In this document: positions 44,366 through 55,735 of the stretch, in pieces
Layout of the letters: every line of letters starts with the position of its first letter
Numbering within the stretch: position 1 is the stretch's first letter
NCBI GenBank assembly: GCA_006386115.1
Contig: VFIW01000105.1
Location: forward strand, 182,866 to 246,865
DNA: 64,000 nucleotides
Direction of reading: 5' to 3'
Source: Globisporangium splendens
Taxonomy: Eukaryota; Oomycota; Peronosporomycetes; Pythiales; Pythiaceae
Made by a program: the position numbers and the translations under genes
The notes under the pieces: generated by a model
Databases searched by the model: none
The model's input: only the letters and a program-made list of their open reading frames with translations
What the model was told of the DNA's origin: nothing

Positions 44366-45748
44366 ATGCTCACGATCGTGGTGCCGCACGCGCGGTCGTC
44401 GGCGCGGCTGATGCGCAGCTCGTTCGCGACGCGGATCCTCTCGACGCAGCGCTCGAATGCCAAGGAAGCCGCCGTGAGTGGCGCGAAGGTCGTCTCCGCG
44501 ATCGAGTCCTCGAATGATGTCACTGCGATCGCGTCCACGTCGGCTGGTGTCGTGTCGCCAGTGCTTCCGTTGAAGGAGCGCTTGGAGATCTACGGGCAAT
44601 TGTCCAAGGTGCGACTGAGCTCGCTTGTGGTGATGACGACAGGTGCGGGCTTCCTCATGGCTGGCGGTCCGATCTCGTGGGGCACGTTTGCCGCGGCGAC
44701 GATCGGTACGTCGCTCGCGGCGGCGTCGGCGAATACGTTCAACCAGGCATGGGAGGTCGAGTTGGACGCGAAGATGAACAGAACGTGTAAGCGTCCGCTG
44801 CCGTCGGGGAGAATCACGCGCAACCATGCGATTGGCTTTGGTGCGGTGACTGCTGCGACGAGTACGGCGATCCTGGCGGCGGGATGCAGCCCTTTGGTGG
44901 CGTCGCTGGGACTGTTCAACATCGGTCTCTACTCGCTCGTGTACACGCCGATGAAGACGCGCAGTGAGTTCAACACATGGGTCGGCTCCGTGGTCGGTGC
45001 CATTCCGCCGATCATGGGCTGGGCCGCTGCCACGGGCACTGTGATGGCGCCGGAGGCCGCACTGCATGCGTATTTGCTCTTTTGCTGGCAGATGCCGCAC
45101 TTCTTTGCGCTGAGTTGGCGATCGCGCAACGACTACGCCCGTGGTGGGTACAAGATGGTGGCGTGCGCTGACCCGACGGGAGCGCGCAGTGCTGCCTTGG
45201 CACTCCGATACTCGCTGTACATGGCGCCGATTCCGATCGTCGCGGCGCTCACCGATGCCACCAGCTACATGTACGCAGTCGAAGGCTCGCTCGTGAACGC
45301 GTACGCGATCTACTTGGCGTCCAAGTTTTACCGCAACCCAACGAACGCCACGGCGCAAAAGGTGTTTTTGTGCTCGCTGTGGTACCTGCCGGTGATGATG
45401 GGGTGCATGGTGCTCCACAGCCAGAACTGGTTGGACGAAGAAGAGAAGGAGGAGAAGAAGAAGGCGAACGTGTGGCGTGAGTCCTTTTTGGGCGAAGTCG
45501 AGAAGTTCCAGGCGATGGAGCCGTCGGTCGTGTCGCGCGACGAGAGCACGCTGTCGGCGTGGGTCGTGAACCAGGTCCGCACCCTGCGTCACTGCCTGAA
45601 GGAAGTGTGTCTGCACGAGAACCTGTGGGGCGTCAAGGACGGTAAGCACAACGCGGACGACAGCAGCGTCTTGTGCCCCGTTCACGTCGGCAACAACGCC
45701 AAGGAGACGGCCGCGATCGCGACCCAAGCGACCCGAGGGGGAGCGTAA
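44366..45748 (+). CDS. COX10: Protoheme IX farnesyltransferase (COX10)
   Basis: A single exon of 460 aa. It attaches a farnesyl tail to heme B, making heme O for cytochrome c oxidase. The UbiA-type motif NTFNQAWEVELDAKMNRT (about 122-140) has the N-x-x-x-D-x-x-M-x-R-T pattern followed by KRP. A second loop holds ACADPTGARSA, and other conserved stretches are YTPMKTRSEFNTWVGS and AIPPIMGW. Several TM helices are visible. The first 45 or so residues are Arg/Ser-rich and fit a mitochondrial presequence. The C-terminal 90 residues extend beyond the bacterial family length. Confidence 0.96.
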   Translation: MLTIVVPHARSSARLMRSSFATRILSTQRSNAKEAAVSGAKVVSAIESSNDVTAIASTSAGVVSPVLPLKERLEIYGQLSKVRLSSLVVMTTGAGFLMAGGPISWGTFAAATIGTSLAAASANTFNQAWEVELDAKMNRTCKRPLPSGRITRNHAIGFGAVTAATSTAILAAGCSPLVASLGLFNIGLYSLVYTPMKTRSEFNTWVGSVVGAIPPIMGWAAATGTVMAPEAALHAYLLFCWQMPHFFALSWRSRNDYARGGYKMVACADPTGARSAALALRYSLYMAPIPIVAALTDATSYMYAVEGSLVNAYAIYLASKFYRNPTNATAQKVFLCSLWYLPVMMGCMVLHSQNWLDEEEKEEKKKANVWRESFLGEVEKFQAMEPSVVSRDESTLSAWVVNQVRTLRHCLKEVCLHENLWGVKDGKHNADDSSVLCPVHVGNNAKETAAIATQATRGGA

Positions 45749-45928
45749 AGAGATACTACTTGGCATGTGAACACTCCGTATCGTAGCACAACGCAGCAAA
45801 GAAGAAAATTGTCACAAATAGATCGCCAATGCGCCAAAACAAAAAGCACAATGTTGTATATTGCCAGCAAAAACCAAAATATTCATCTCGTGATCTACAT
45901 ACCGTTTTCTTTACCTATAAAGATGCAA

Positions 45929-47615
45929 TCACCACTTGATGCCAAGTGGATTGGACTGCTCGAGCTTCGGGACTGCGTGATAGCGCGTGTGGAACGCCTG
46001 CCGTGCTGCCTCCGAGAACGGTTGCTCTGCGAAATACTTCTCATACACGTACTTGCACGCCGGGTTGTCCGTCGGCGCGCGCACCTGGAGCTCCTGGAAA
46101 CGGCTCGTGACGTTCGCGAGCAGCTCCGACGCCAGCAGCGTGCTCTTTGGCTTGATCTGGCCGCCACCATTCAGACATCCGCTCGGACACGCCATGATCT
46201 CCACGTAGTGGTACGGACACTTGTTGCGACGGATCTTCGTCATGATCGATTGGATGTTGCGGAACCCGTACGCGAGCGCGAATTTCAGCACTTCCTGACC
46301 TTCGATCACCAATGTGACTTCACGGAAATCGGGATTGCGACCCACGACGTACTCCAGAGGACCGTTCACGTCCACATTGAAGAGCTCCTTTGCAGCGTAT
46401 CGGAAAATGTGCTCCAATGGACCACCCGAGCTTGCATTCACACTGCTTCCCAACACGGCAGATCCATCCTCGGAGATACCGCTCAGCATAATTTCTTGAG
46501 GCGACAGCACTGCGGGTTCTAAGCTCATAAAGTCAATGTTCAGCGACGCGATGAGCTCAATGATCTCGGTCGTCGCGAGCACACAGTCGACGTCTTTCAC
46601 GTTGAACTCTTCGCTCAAAAAGTCCTTGCGCGAGGCTTCGAGCTTCTTGTCGAAGCACGGCATCACAGCGACGTGGTACACTTCATTTGGTGCAATGTTC
46701 TGTTCTCTGCTCACCATGTGCTTGACAAGCGAGCCTGCGATCTGCTGTGGCGATTTCGTAGTGTCAATGAACGGAATCGCATTCGGCTGCGTCTTCTCGG
46801 CATAACAGATCCAACCTGGACAGGACGACGCCAGCATCGGCAACGCCTTTAATGGGTCTTGCAGTGGATTGGCGCTCGTAATTGGCTCGACAAACTCGGT
46901 TCTCGTAGACGACACAGCGACGGAGGATGGTGGACGAGCCCAGACGGTCTTCTCTTGGTTTCTGAAGCGGTGAACGAATTCTGCACGAGATTCAAGCAGC
47001 GCAAAGTCGCCACTGCATGTCGAATCGATGACCATGTTGACTCCGAGTGTCCGGAACATCGTCACCAACTTCCGGTGCACTGTGATCACTGGGAGATTGA
47101 AATGCGCCGCAAGCGACGCGCGCGATTGCGGAGACAGCGTCACGACCACATGACGAAACTTCTTCGCACTCAGCACATCCAATAGCTCTTGACAGCTCTG
47201 CTGAGAGATCAGAACGGTTTCTGCTGAGGTGACGCAGCCGCTGCACGCCAGACAGTCGTCCAGCGAGATCGTTGCCTTCTCCTTCTCGGTGGTGCGGATG
47301 ATGTTGGGCTTCACGGTCTGCGGCTGCACGCCCCAGTCGTCCGACGAGACCTCGAGCGAGATCTTCGCGACGCCCGCTGGACGAGACGCGTCATTCTGTG
47401 CACCATTGCCAGTTGATGCGTCCGACGTGAACAGCGGATTGATGCACGCCTGCGACGGCTGGATGTAGTCGTCGAGGTCGCCGAGGAACACAGACGCCTA
47501 CATGCAACAGCTAAGTCGTTAGACAATAGGGAGATGCATACACATAGACACACATGCACTGCGAATAGCTACAAGACGCCATTTAGCGCAGCGCATTGGC
47601 GCAAGGACGCACCAT
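45929..47615 (-). CDS. NAR1: Cytosolic Fe-S assembly factor NAR1 / NARFL (two exons)
   Basis: 523 aa. The main exon is 47497-45929. The start is not in it: I propose a first exon ending exactly at ATG (47615-47613), followed by GTGCGT and a 115-bp intron, giving MASVFLGDLDDYIQPSQACI, which matches the start of NAR1 proteins. Cys19, Cys83, Cys86 and Cys89 form the N-terminal 4Fe-4S site (DCLACSGC). Hydrogenase-like cluster ligands are in SSCPGWICYAEKT, VMPCFDKKLEASR and ACPSGCLNGGGQIK. The last residue is tryptophan (GIKW), as in clients and parts of the CIA targeting complex. NAR1 joins the late cytosolic Fe-S assembly complex. It is tail-to-tail with COX10, 180 bases away. Confidence 0.92.
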
Positions 47616-48669
47616 TTTTCCCGATCCAATCGAATGTGCGCGAACGATTGTGTGCAGCTTGTTTTGATTCCACAATCACCTTTTCGTTACGGGCCGGGTT
47701 CCTTGTGGTTGCACCGCCAGAACCCATTGACCCGTCCAACGAACCCAGATGGGTGGGTTTTGGACCGGCCCGTTTTGTTGAGCAGTTTGCCCATTTTCGG
47801 CTTGGCTCGTGACTATGACAAATGTGGGTGGAACAGGCAGCCAGTGGATGGATTCACTTGACAATCGGATGCGTCCTGACAGGAAAGGAGAAAGAGATTT
47901 CCAATCCGAGCATGAGCGATGGTGCCAGTCATTTTGCACCCACGCATTGATGCTTTCGCTCATATTGGGCATGATATCTGTTTACATAACGCAGTGCATT
48001 ATTGAAATGGAGATGGTTCATGGATCGCTGGGTGGCTGATGCTTCAAATGAAAATTTTGTGAGACGACGCTTCCGTTTTTCCAGGCAACTTTCTTTCACT
48101 TTGGCTCGAAAACAAGCCCTTGCATAATAGGCATTGCGCTTTAAAAGATCATTCCCTATTTTAAACAGCATTTTGTAAGAGAAACAATGTTCAGAGCTTA
48201 CTTTAAAGAGTATATTCGAGCATTTGTGCTGCAATAACTGGAGGTGGGAAGTTTGGTGGGGCGGAAAGTGGAGGGGAAGGGATCTCTCTAACTTTATATT
48301 ATGTTTCGCGACCCCACTTGTCCCTTGTCGTAATGCACTGGCTCTCGTCCTCTAGGAGGTCTTCTATTAGGGTCGGCTTCTTCAGGTTCCGCGCAGATGC
48401 CTCGCCCACCTAAAGAAAAGACAGGGCAGGCATACATTCTCCCATATAAACGAAAGGAAAGCGCTCTCTCTCAAAGGCAAGAAAGCAGTCACCTGGCTTT
48501 ACGAGTGCGCTGGGAAGACGCGCGATTGGGACGAGACAAAGCAGCAGCACAGGCGCGCCGACACTTTCTCCATAGACGACCGCGCGCTCTCTCTCTACAC
48601 ACACACGCAGTAGTCACGCTGGCGACCGCAACGACAGCGAACGCGCGCGCCGCAGCGGAGAATGACAAG
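47616..48669. other. Divergent promoter region (NAR1 / GPCR-INPP4)
   Basis: About 1 kb with no supported gene. The first part, 47690-47860, is a purine/pyrimidine patchy stretch with repeated ACCCA/TGGGT words. Confidence 0.45.
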
Positions 48670-51600
48670 ATGCGCCGCTTAGCCCCCGACTCGGATCCCA
48701 CGCTCCAAGCACAGGCAAATGAGGCATTAGCGCCGCGTATTGGCGGAAGAAGATGCCGCGGCGGACGATCTATAGCGCTATTTAGGTCGGTACTGGGCGT
48801 GAGTATCGCGGTATGGAGCTGTCTTGCTGCTGTCACGACAGGTGAGTATTTTGCGTTGTGTGCACCCTGATTTTTTCTGTATGGTGGAGGCGTGTTGCTG
48901 ATGCTGGGATACTCGTATCGCTTTTTTTTTGTTTTTCTTTCTGTATAGCTGCGGATACGTTTCCGTCGAATATTGGGTACACGTGCAAGTCAGCCAAGTG
49001 CGTGTACAATACTGGGGATTATGCGTCGAGCGAGTACAAAGACGGTCTCTCGTGTATGAAAGAGTGCGGGCAGTCCGAGATCCAGAGCATCGACAGCACG
49101 CTGAACGACACGCCGGCAATGACGATCAGCTCTTCGCTGAAAGGGACGTGCATGAACTGCTCGTTGGTGATCCAGACGTCGTGGAATTTCCCGGAAATGT
49201 TTGACACGTACGACCTTACGGAGGAGTCTCTGAGCAGCAGTTCCTGTAATTTTACAAGCACGATGGAGATCAACTCGCCGCCGTTGTGGGTCTTGGAAGA
49301 CAGCGTCTCGAATTGTTATATCAATGATGATAAAGTGGACTGCAGCCGCGATGGGAACAAAACTCTCGTGGACCTGAACGCGAGTATGTTGGCGGCGTTG
49401 ATCGAGCCGGAAAAGCAGTACGTCTTCTCAGTCGACCACTTTTCCACCCGACTCGGGCCAGGAACGAAGACGGAAGTCACAGTTATGAACGTAAAGTTCG
49501 ATGGCACGGGCTGCCGCGCGACGACCGAAGACACAAGTTCCCCGCGACAGGTGTTCAATTTGGAGCTCACGTCGACGTCCTACAAGCTGGTTGGAATGTT
49601 TACTGACACCGAGATGGAAGCAGCCGATCCACGCGTGATGAGCACAACATCCGTGAGCATGAGTTTTCGAAGCGGGGCAGTTCTTAGGGCCGGCGCTTTT
49701 ATCCTGCTCAGAGTTGCTAAAGGTCTGGAAGACTATTTCTCAACGCTGATTGCAGACGTCAGCGATGCGAGTATGGAGTACGCTGGGAAACGAGTGGCGT
49801 TGGACCTGTACGTGGGGATATCCAATATCTCATTCACAATTCCAGATTCATTTACTGGAGATATCAGCAACGGTGACAGACTGAACATTACATTCAACAA
49901 TTTCAAGACGCCATCAAACGACTCAATGACCATTGAGAAATGCTACCTGTCAGCCTACCAAGGATTAGCACTAGCTGTCGACAACTCGCCGATCCCGTTC
50001 TACCATATCAGAAGAGGTACGAAGTGCTCGTGTTGGCATTGGGCTTGATCTATCAGCTCTGACATTTGTGTTGTGTTCTATGTTGTTCGTGGAACTCAGC
50101 AACGCGTGAGCTAAATGCTTCGAACCTTGATATCGCAACTGTGGTGATTTTTGGGCTGTGTTTTCTGTTTTCACTGGTGATCATTCGATGGGTGAGTCAT
50201 ACGTAATTGATGCGGAAGGTGTATGAATAGCCGGTACACTGACTCTGCCTCTTTTTTTTTTCTCATTTGATAGCATGGCTTGCCGCTCACGATGACAACA
50301 CTTTGGACGGATATGGTGGCGATCTCGGCCTTGTTTTCGTTCGCTTCAGGCTGCGGTGGTTTCCTGGTTTGGGTGATTCAGCCGTCCAAAGCATACGTCC
50401 ACTGGTACACGGCGCAGTACTTCTTCAACACCATGATGATTTTGTCGCTTTGTTTCCATTGGGCGAGCGTGCTGGCGTTCAAAAGCTTCAAAAAGCTGTC
50501 GATCAAATCCCCCGCCGTGATTGGCTACATCATTGCGAATGCAGCAGTGTTGGCACTCATTGTCGCGCTATCGATCGCAGCAGACTCGGACCTAAAGTGC
50601 GTGTTCGATATTGAATCCACGCAATGCTCGACTCAAGAACAATGCTCGGAAAGCTTGGCAGCAGAAGGCAAGGTTGTTCGCAACGCGGTCCGTTTATGCG
50701 ATATCCAGTCGTTCTACTTGGCGTTCGGAGCAGGATTTATCATGTGCACTTTGATGCTGATGATTTTGGGGTGTATGGTGATGAGTCGAGGGCGGTCGCT
50801 GATGCTGAATGAAGATCCGTCGGAGCCTCGAATCCGGTCTTCGTTGACGATCTTTTACGCGATTATTGCAACTACGTGCGTGCTGTACATATCAGCTCAA
50901 GTGATCTACATTGCGCAATACGCATCTAGTTCGGGTGACAGTGGCGAGCTTTCGGATTTGGTCTGGTATATTTTCATCATCTGGCTTCCGCACGGTCTCC
51001 CGCCTTTGTTGCTACTCTTTTTGCAGTGGAATCCAAGTACAGAGAACTTTCACCACGAAGAACCGGAGTCAATCATTGATCAGTCGTCCAAGGAGGATGT
51101 GTTCAATATCACCCCTCGCTCTTCCGGATCGTCCCCGCATATGCCATACTCGAAGCTTCTCCGCGACCGTATTAGCATGGGTGAATCGATGATTAATGGT
51201 GACGAGCCTGGGAACAAGCTTCGTTTGATTGTGCGTCTAAAGCTTCCAGCGAACTTCGACCGAGCGTGTTTTGTGTCGCTCGATTACTTCTCGTCCAAGG
51301 AACCTGTGTCCGGCAGCAGCTCCCTCGCCAGCATTACCCGAAAAGCACAATGGAAATGTGTCGGAACAACTGAACCAGTGGGCGTGATTGGAGAGACAGA
51401 GTCGGCGCTGAGCAGCGGTGTATCCAATGCAATCTTCCCCTTTGTCGCAGTGCTAGAAGTCCCGGTTGTTGGTCATGCGTCGAACACTCTTCTTCGCTTC
51501 TTGGTTCACGCCAGCACAATCGGAAAGCGAGATACGGGGCACAATTTTGCAGCAAACTATTTGGATGGACACACTGGCAGCTTCGAGAACAGCGGATCTG

Positions 51601-53669
51601 GTTCGAAGAATGAGACACCAGCGACGCAGCTTTCCTATCAAATGACGATGTTCCATCCTCTTCTCGAGTTTGTGACATCTTCGCAAGCTGTGCTTGATGC
51701 TGCCGCCAGTGGTCAACCATTAAATGTGCACCCGACAGATGAGCACACCTGTACAATCTTGGAAGATCACCCTTCACTCCAACGCGAGGTTGATGTGTTG
51801 TTGCAAGGAAACATGAACAACGCTGAACTGAGTGTCCAGACTGTGATGATGCCTGGTGAAGCGCCAACAAAGGAAGACGTGTCGTCTCACAAGAATATCG
51901 GCAACATTATTCGCTTCTTTCAGTACGATACGGAAGATGGAGGCGGCGGTCTGGTGGTGGAAGATTTGCAAGAAAGCGTGTACGCGAATGCCATTCCTCG
52001 TCAGCTGATTGAGTTACTTGCAGTGGAGCGTCAAGAGCAGGTGGAGAGAGCGCGAGAAGATTTGCACAATTTCCTGAATCAGAAGAAAGACAAGCAAACT
52101 CGTGGATTCTATGGTACACTTATTGGCCAAATTCAAGACGAAGGTGATACGACGATCGCCCGCGAGTGGCTCGAGCAGCGATTGAAGAAACGAAAGGAGT
52201 ACGTGTCGCTGATTCGAAAGAACATTCAGTATTTGGTAAACCGGGACAAGCACAAGCAGTACTTCAAAGCAAGCGTGGAGAAGAAATCTGAGGATTTGCG
52301 TTTTGTGCCAATCAACTTGCATATTCAAGACCTTCTGATCGGACCAACAAGCGCATTTATCAACGATGAGAAGCGACGGTCATCGAAGGAAGTTGCGGTC
52401 TATGACTTTACTACCGTGGGAGCCCCTTCAGCACACGTGTGCAAATTCAACAAGGGTGGCATTCTATCCTACCAAGCGAAGCTGAAAAAGATGCAAGCAA
52501 AAATAAGCGAAGCGGATCTGGATTTGTCGAAATGGCCAGAAGAAGCGCGGGAGTACGATGATCTTCAATGGGATTTGCAACTTCGAATGGATTGTTCGTT
52601 TGCACAGGCTCTGGCTGCACTGACATGCAGCTTTGTTCGGAAGGTCGAAGTTGCTATTCAGAACCCAGACATCGTGAAGGGCGAAGACATGCTGTGTCAG
52701 CTGTCGACTTTGGGTTTCCTGTTCCAGGTGGAGTCGCTTCTGTCCACGCACGGCAAGGAGATCGGCATGATCGAAGACATGGCAGGCGCCGTAGCGAATC
52801 TGTCGTGTGTCGCATTTGTTGTTCAGGATGTTCGTGACAAACCTTCGAGCCGTTTTTCGTTTCGCATGTCACGAAAGAAAGACATGTCTGACGAAGCTGG
52901 TATCGTGAAAGTGACCGTGTCCCACAAGAACAGCAGGGATGCAAAGCGTTCGCCGGTCAAGTACGTCGTGACTGTGCAAGTGACAACAGGTGAAGTTGAG
53001 TTACCAGACCGTCTTGCCAGCGGCGGCGAAATCACTGTAACCCCTTTGTTGTTCACGCATGGCATCAATGAGATGCAGACGATTGCAAACAACACAGAGC
53101 GCGCGAAGACAGAGCTGCAGGACATGATCAACATCAACAACCTTCGTCCATTGAAGGCATTCTGTGAGAAGTATTGTCGTCTCGCTGTCACATTGCCGAC
53201 TGATGCAGGCAGCTTTGTACGTGGGTCGCACCGGTACAAAAATATGAATCAAGCTCCAATGAAGATGCCCGAGGAACAGGTGCTGCAAGAGTTTCGAGCA
53301 CTTGAGAATGCGATTCTGGATGCTGCCCAGAGTTTGGTGAAGACGAAGCGTCCTGAGATTTTGAAGCGATCGTCGGATTTGTGCCGTGAACTCGGAGGAG
53401 GTCGTGTGACGGTTTGTAAAAGTGCCAAGGATCGTACTGCGATGTCAGTCACACTGGAGCAAGTCCGTATCCTGCATCGCCATCACGACCTTCCTGATAA
53501 CCGCATCCCTGCGACGGTGTCTGTCATGCGAAGCCATGGTGTGCGTATTGAGAATGCCTTGAAGAACACTGGCAAGCGTCAATTTGCATTCAACAAGTTG
53601 CAACGCTCGCTGCTTCCTGAAGAATACCGTTGTCCCGACCAAGTCGGTGGGACCGGTAACGTCAGTTAG
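48670..53669 (+). CDS. 7TM receptor fused to inositol polyphosphate 4-phosphatase (GPCR-INPP4 fusion, four exons)
   Basis: Exons are 48670-48841, 48949-50016, 50100-50191 and 50274-53669. All introns are GT-AG and phases close to 1575 aa. The first exon ends in a hydrophobic segment (FRSVLGVSIAVWSCLAAV), a signal anchor, followed by an N-glycosylated Cys-rich ectodomain (to about 420). Seven helices then run from 424 to 696: TM1 IATVVIFGLCFLFSLVII sits in its own 92-bp exon, and TM7 is DLVWYIFIIWLPHGLPPLL. A C2-like region (NKLRLIVRLKLP) and a coiled segment lead to the phosphatase domain, whose CX5R signature CKSAKDRT (Cys1492, Arg1498) is that of INPP4. Such enzymes remove the 4-phosphate of PI(3,4)P2. 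The fusion suggests direct ligand-gated control of phosphoinositides. Confidence 0.88.
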
Positions 53670-54124
53670 AGATGCTCAAGAGCGATCGATGTGCAATAAG
53701 GCGAAAGGTGGTGGAGGTAGCTTACTTATTATGTTAGGTTTGTTTAGAGACCATGTATTTGGCGGTTTGGGAAGTGTGTCGTGGGTTGCTTTTCTAAATC
53801 CAATTTATACTTTATCGTTGTGGAAGATCGACCAACGTGCCTACTTTCTTGCACCATGCTCGTCACACGTTGCAACGACTGGGAACAGTCAACCTGAGCC
53901 AAGTCGAACCATTTGGCAGCTGCATATTTAGACGACGCAATATGCCCAACTTTTCTCGCACCGTGGCTGTCGAAGTTCGTCATCTTAAATTTCAGAAGGA
54001 AGTGCTGGTTTGCACAAACGAGAAGCATCCCAAGTAGTTCTGAAACGTTTGTGGAATTGACTTTGCACTCTAATTGAGGATATCAGACAGACAGAATCAA
54101 ATCTACGCCATCAGATAGATACTT
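53670..54124. other. Intergenic region
   Basis: No gene is supported. It is the 3' flank of the GPCR-INPP4 gene. Confidence 0.5.
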
Positions 54125-54707
54125 TTGCACTCCACTGTCGTCGTAAGGAGAAAGACGCACACGATCACGCAAGACTGGGGCGCTGAAGTTGTCATAGTCG
54201 AAATGACCACAATTTCATTCAATTGCCAATGCAATACGATTACGAACACCGGCATCGTACTATTTTCCAACCTCTCGTATCAGTTTGCATTCACTGGAGG
54301 CTCCAGTTGATGGCCGGGCATACAGTGCACACTACCTACAGCACTATGAAGTCAAGTTGGAAGTCTTCGGAGATAGCCAAATGATAATCGCAGCCCAGAA
54401 CGGGTTCGCCTCATTACGCCAGATCAAGTTGCAGCCACTAGCAGTTCGGGTAAATCAAATCATCGCCAACTTTGCGTGGACCTCCTGGAATCACACAAAA
54501 CGAGAACAAAACAAGATGGCCGATCTTCTCGCCAACATGGCAGTGAGCTCCAAGAATGCGAAGATACTCACCGACGAATCGCGGGGAAACGATCACGCTC
54601 TTCTGTCCCAAGTCGCAGCTCTACTCGACAATGGTATCGGTGCCACCCCGTCAAAAATGAGAAACACGTCACTCTCAGCAGTGTCAATGAGACTCCGGAA
54701 TTCTTAA
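54125..54707 (+). pseudogene. RNase H fragment of a retroelement
   Basis: The plus-strand frames read GAEVVIVEMTT near the start and, after a frame change, LEVFGDSQMIIAAQNG and WNHTKREQNKMADLLANMA. This is an RNase H type I pattern (G-D-S-Q...R-x-x-N-x-x-A-D-x-L-A). The frame is broken by at least one shift and no reverse transcriptase is adjacent. It runs opposite to the large element downstream and so belongs to another insertion. Confidence 0.6.
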
Positions 54708-55378
54708 ACTGTATGCAGATCATAGGTTAACTAGAATTACCTTCTCTCTCTCTCGAATGATGATCTCTACTATTGCCGGTTCTTTGAATGAGGCGATATG
54801 CGACTAACGCTAGAAAAGTTTCACAACACCAAAGACTCACGGTTGAACCAGCTACACAAAAGCCCTGAAAAGCCAATAGCTCAGACATGTTGGCAATAAT
54901 AAGCTGCGGCGAGTATATCGGGAGTCGCTGTGATTTCTGGATGTTTCTGTATGTTGATGCTTACAAAAAACTAACCTGCTAATGCTGGGTAAAGAGTAAG
55001 CTGACCTATGTATTTATCGGGATAAATTTGCATCCGATATCAGATGAGGGAGGACAAATCGATGCTATGGGAAGTCGCTACTTGAAAGCAGATTTGATGA
55101 CATCGTATCAGTTCGGACAAAATATCAGGACACAAGGTCGAGGTTTTTGTATTACTGCCAATCACTTGCTCTTTTGTGTCGAATTTCAGCGAGTTAAAAA
55201 TCCGAATTTGCTTGACGTTACGAACACCAAACTTGACCACCTCAAAGTACTGTTGCTGATCGCTTAAGTAAATGGTTCTTTTTTCGTCATTTTCGCGTTT
55301 ATTACAACCAACAGATTAACTGCAAGCGTTAACTTTCCAGAGTTTAGCCAATGAAAGTGCGGAGAAGTGCACCGCGGT
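54708..55378. other. Flank of the LTR element, no gene seen
   Basis: No open frame here resembles a known family. The stretch does not continue the truncated element on the other side of the LTR element. Confidence 0.45.
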
Positions 55379-55735
55379 TGTGAGGAGGCTTGAGTGTTTG
55401 ATGGAAAATTGAGAAGTGAGATTGAGAAAACTGTTTAAGAAAAAAACTCAACTACTTCGTTGCTAGTCCTTGCTCCCCTTGGGGCTCTTCCTACTCGTGT
55501 TCTTTCACTTGCGTGCTACTTGATTTTTTACTGGATTTTCTGGATTTTCTCATATCTGATTTTTCTTCATTTTGTGTGGACAGGAGGGCTTCTGAGATAA
55601 CAGATGGATTCTCGTCCTATCTTTACCTATGCATAAACATACAATCATTCCTAAAGATGTCGTAATCATCTACCAACATTCCGATGTACCGAAATATTGG
55701 CACATTGTACCATCATGGTACCGTCGACCCTTACA
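55379..55735 (-). repeat. 3' LTR of the gypsy element
   Basis: On the minus strand it begins TGTAAGGGTCGACGGTACC and ends CTCAAGCCTCCTCACA. The stop codon of the pol frame (TAA) is inside its first five bases, so coding runs right up to the LTR. A purine-rich GCGGGAGGA precedes it. Confidence 0.9.

Noticed and set aside
44342..45799. 485-codon minus-strand frame opposite COX10
   Set aside because: It is an antisense shadow with Arg/His-rich composition; COX10 motifs are clear on the plus strand.
47690..47860. Possible similarity of an ACCCA/TGGGT-rich patch to 17020-17120
   Set aside because: Only short words are shared and no alignment of useful length was seen.
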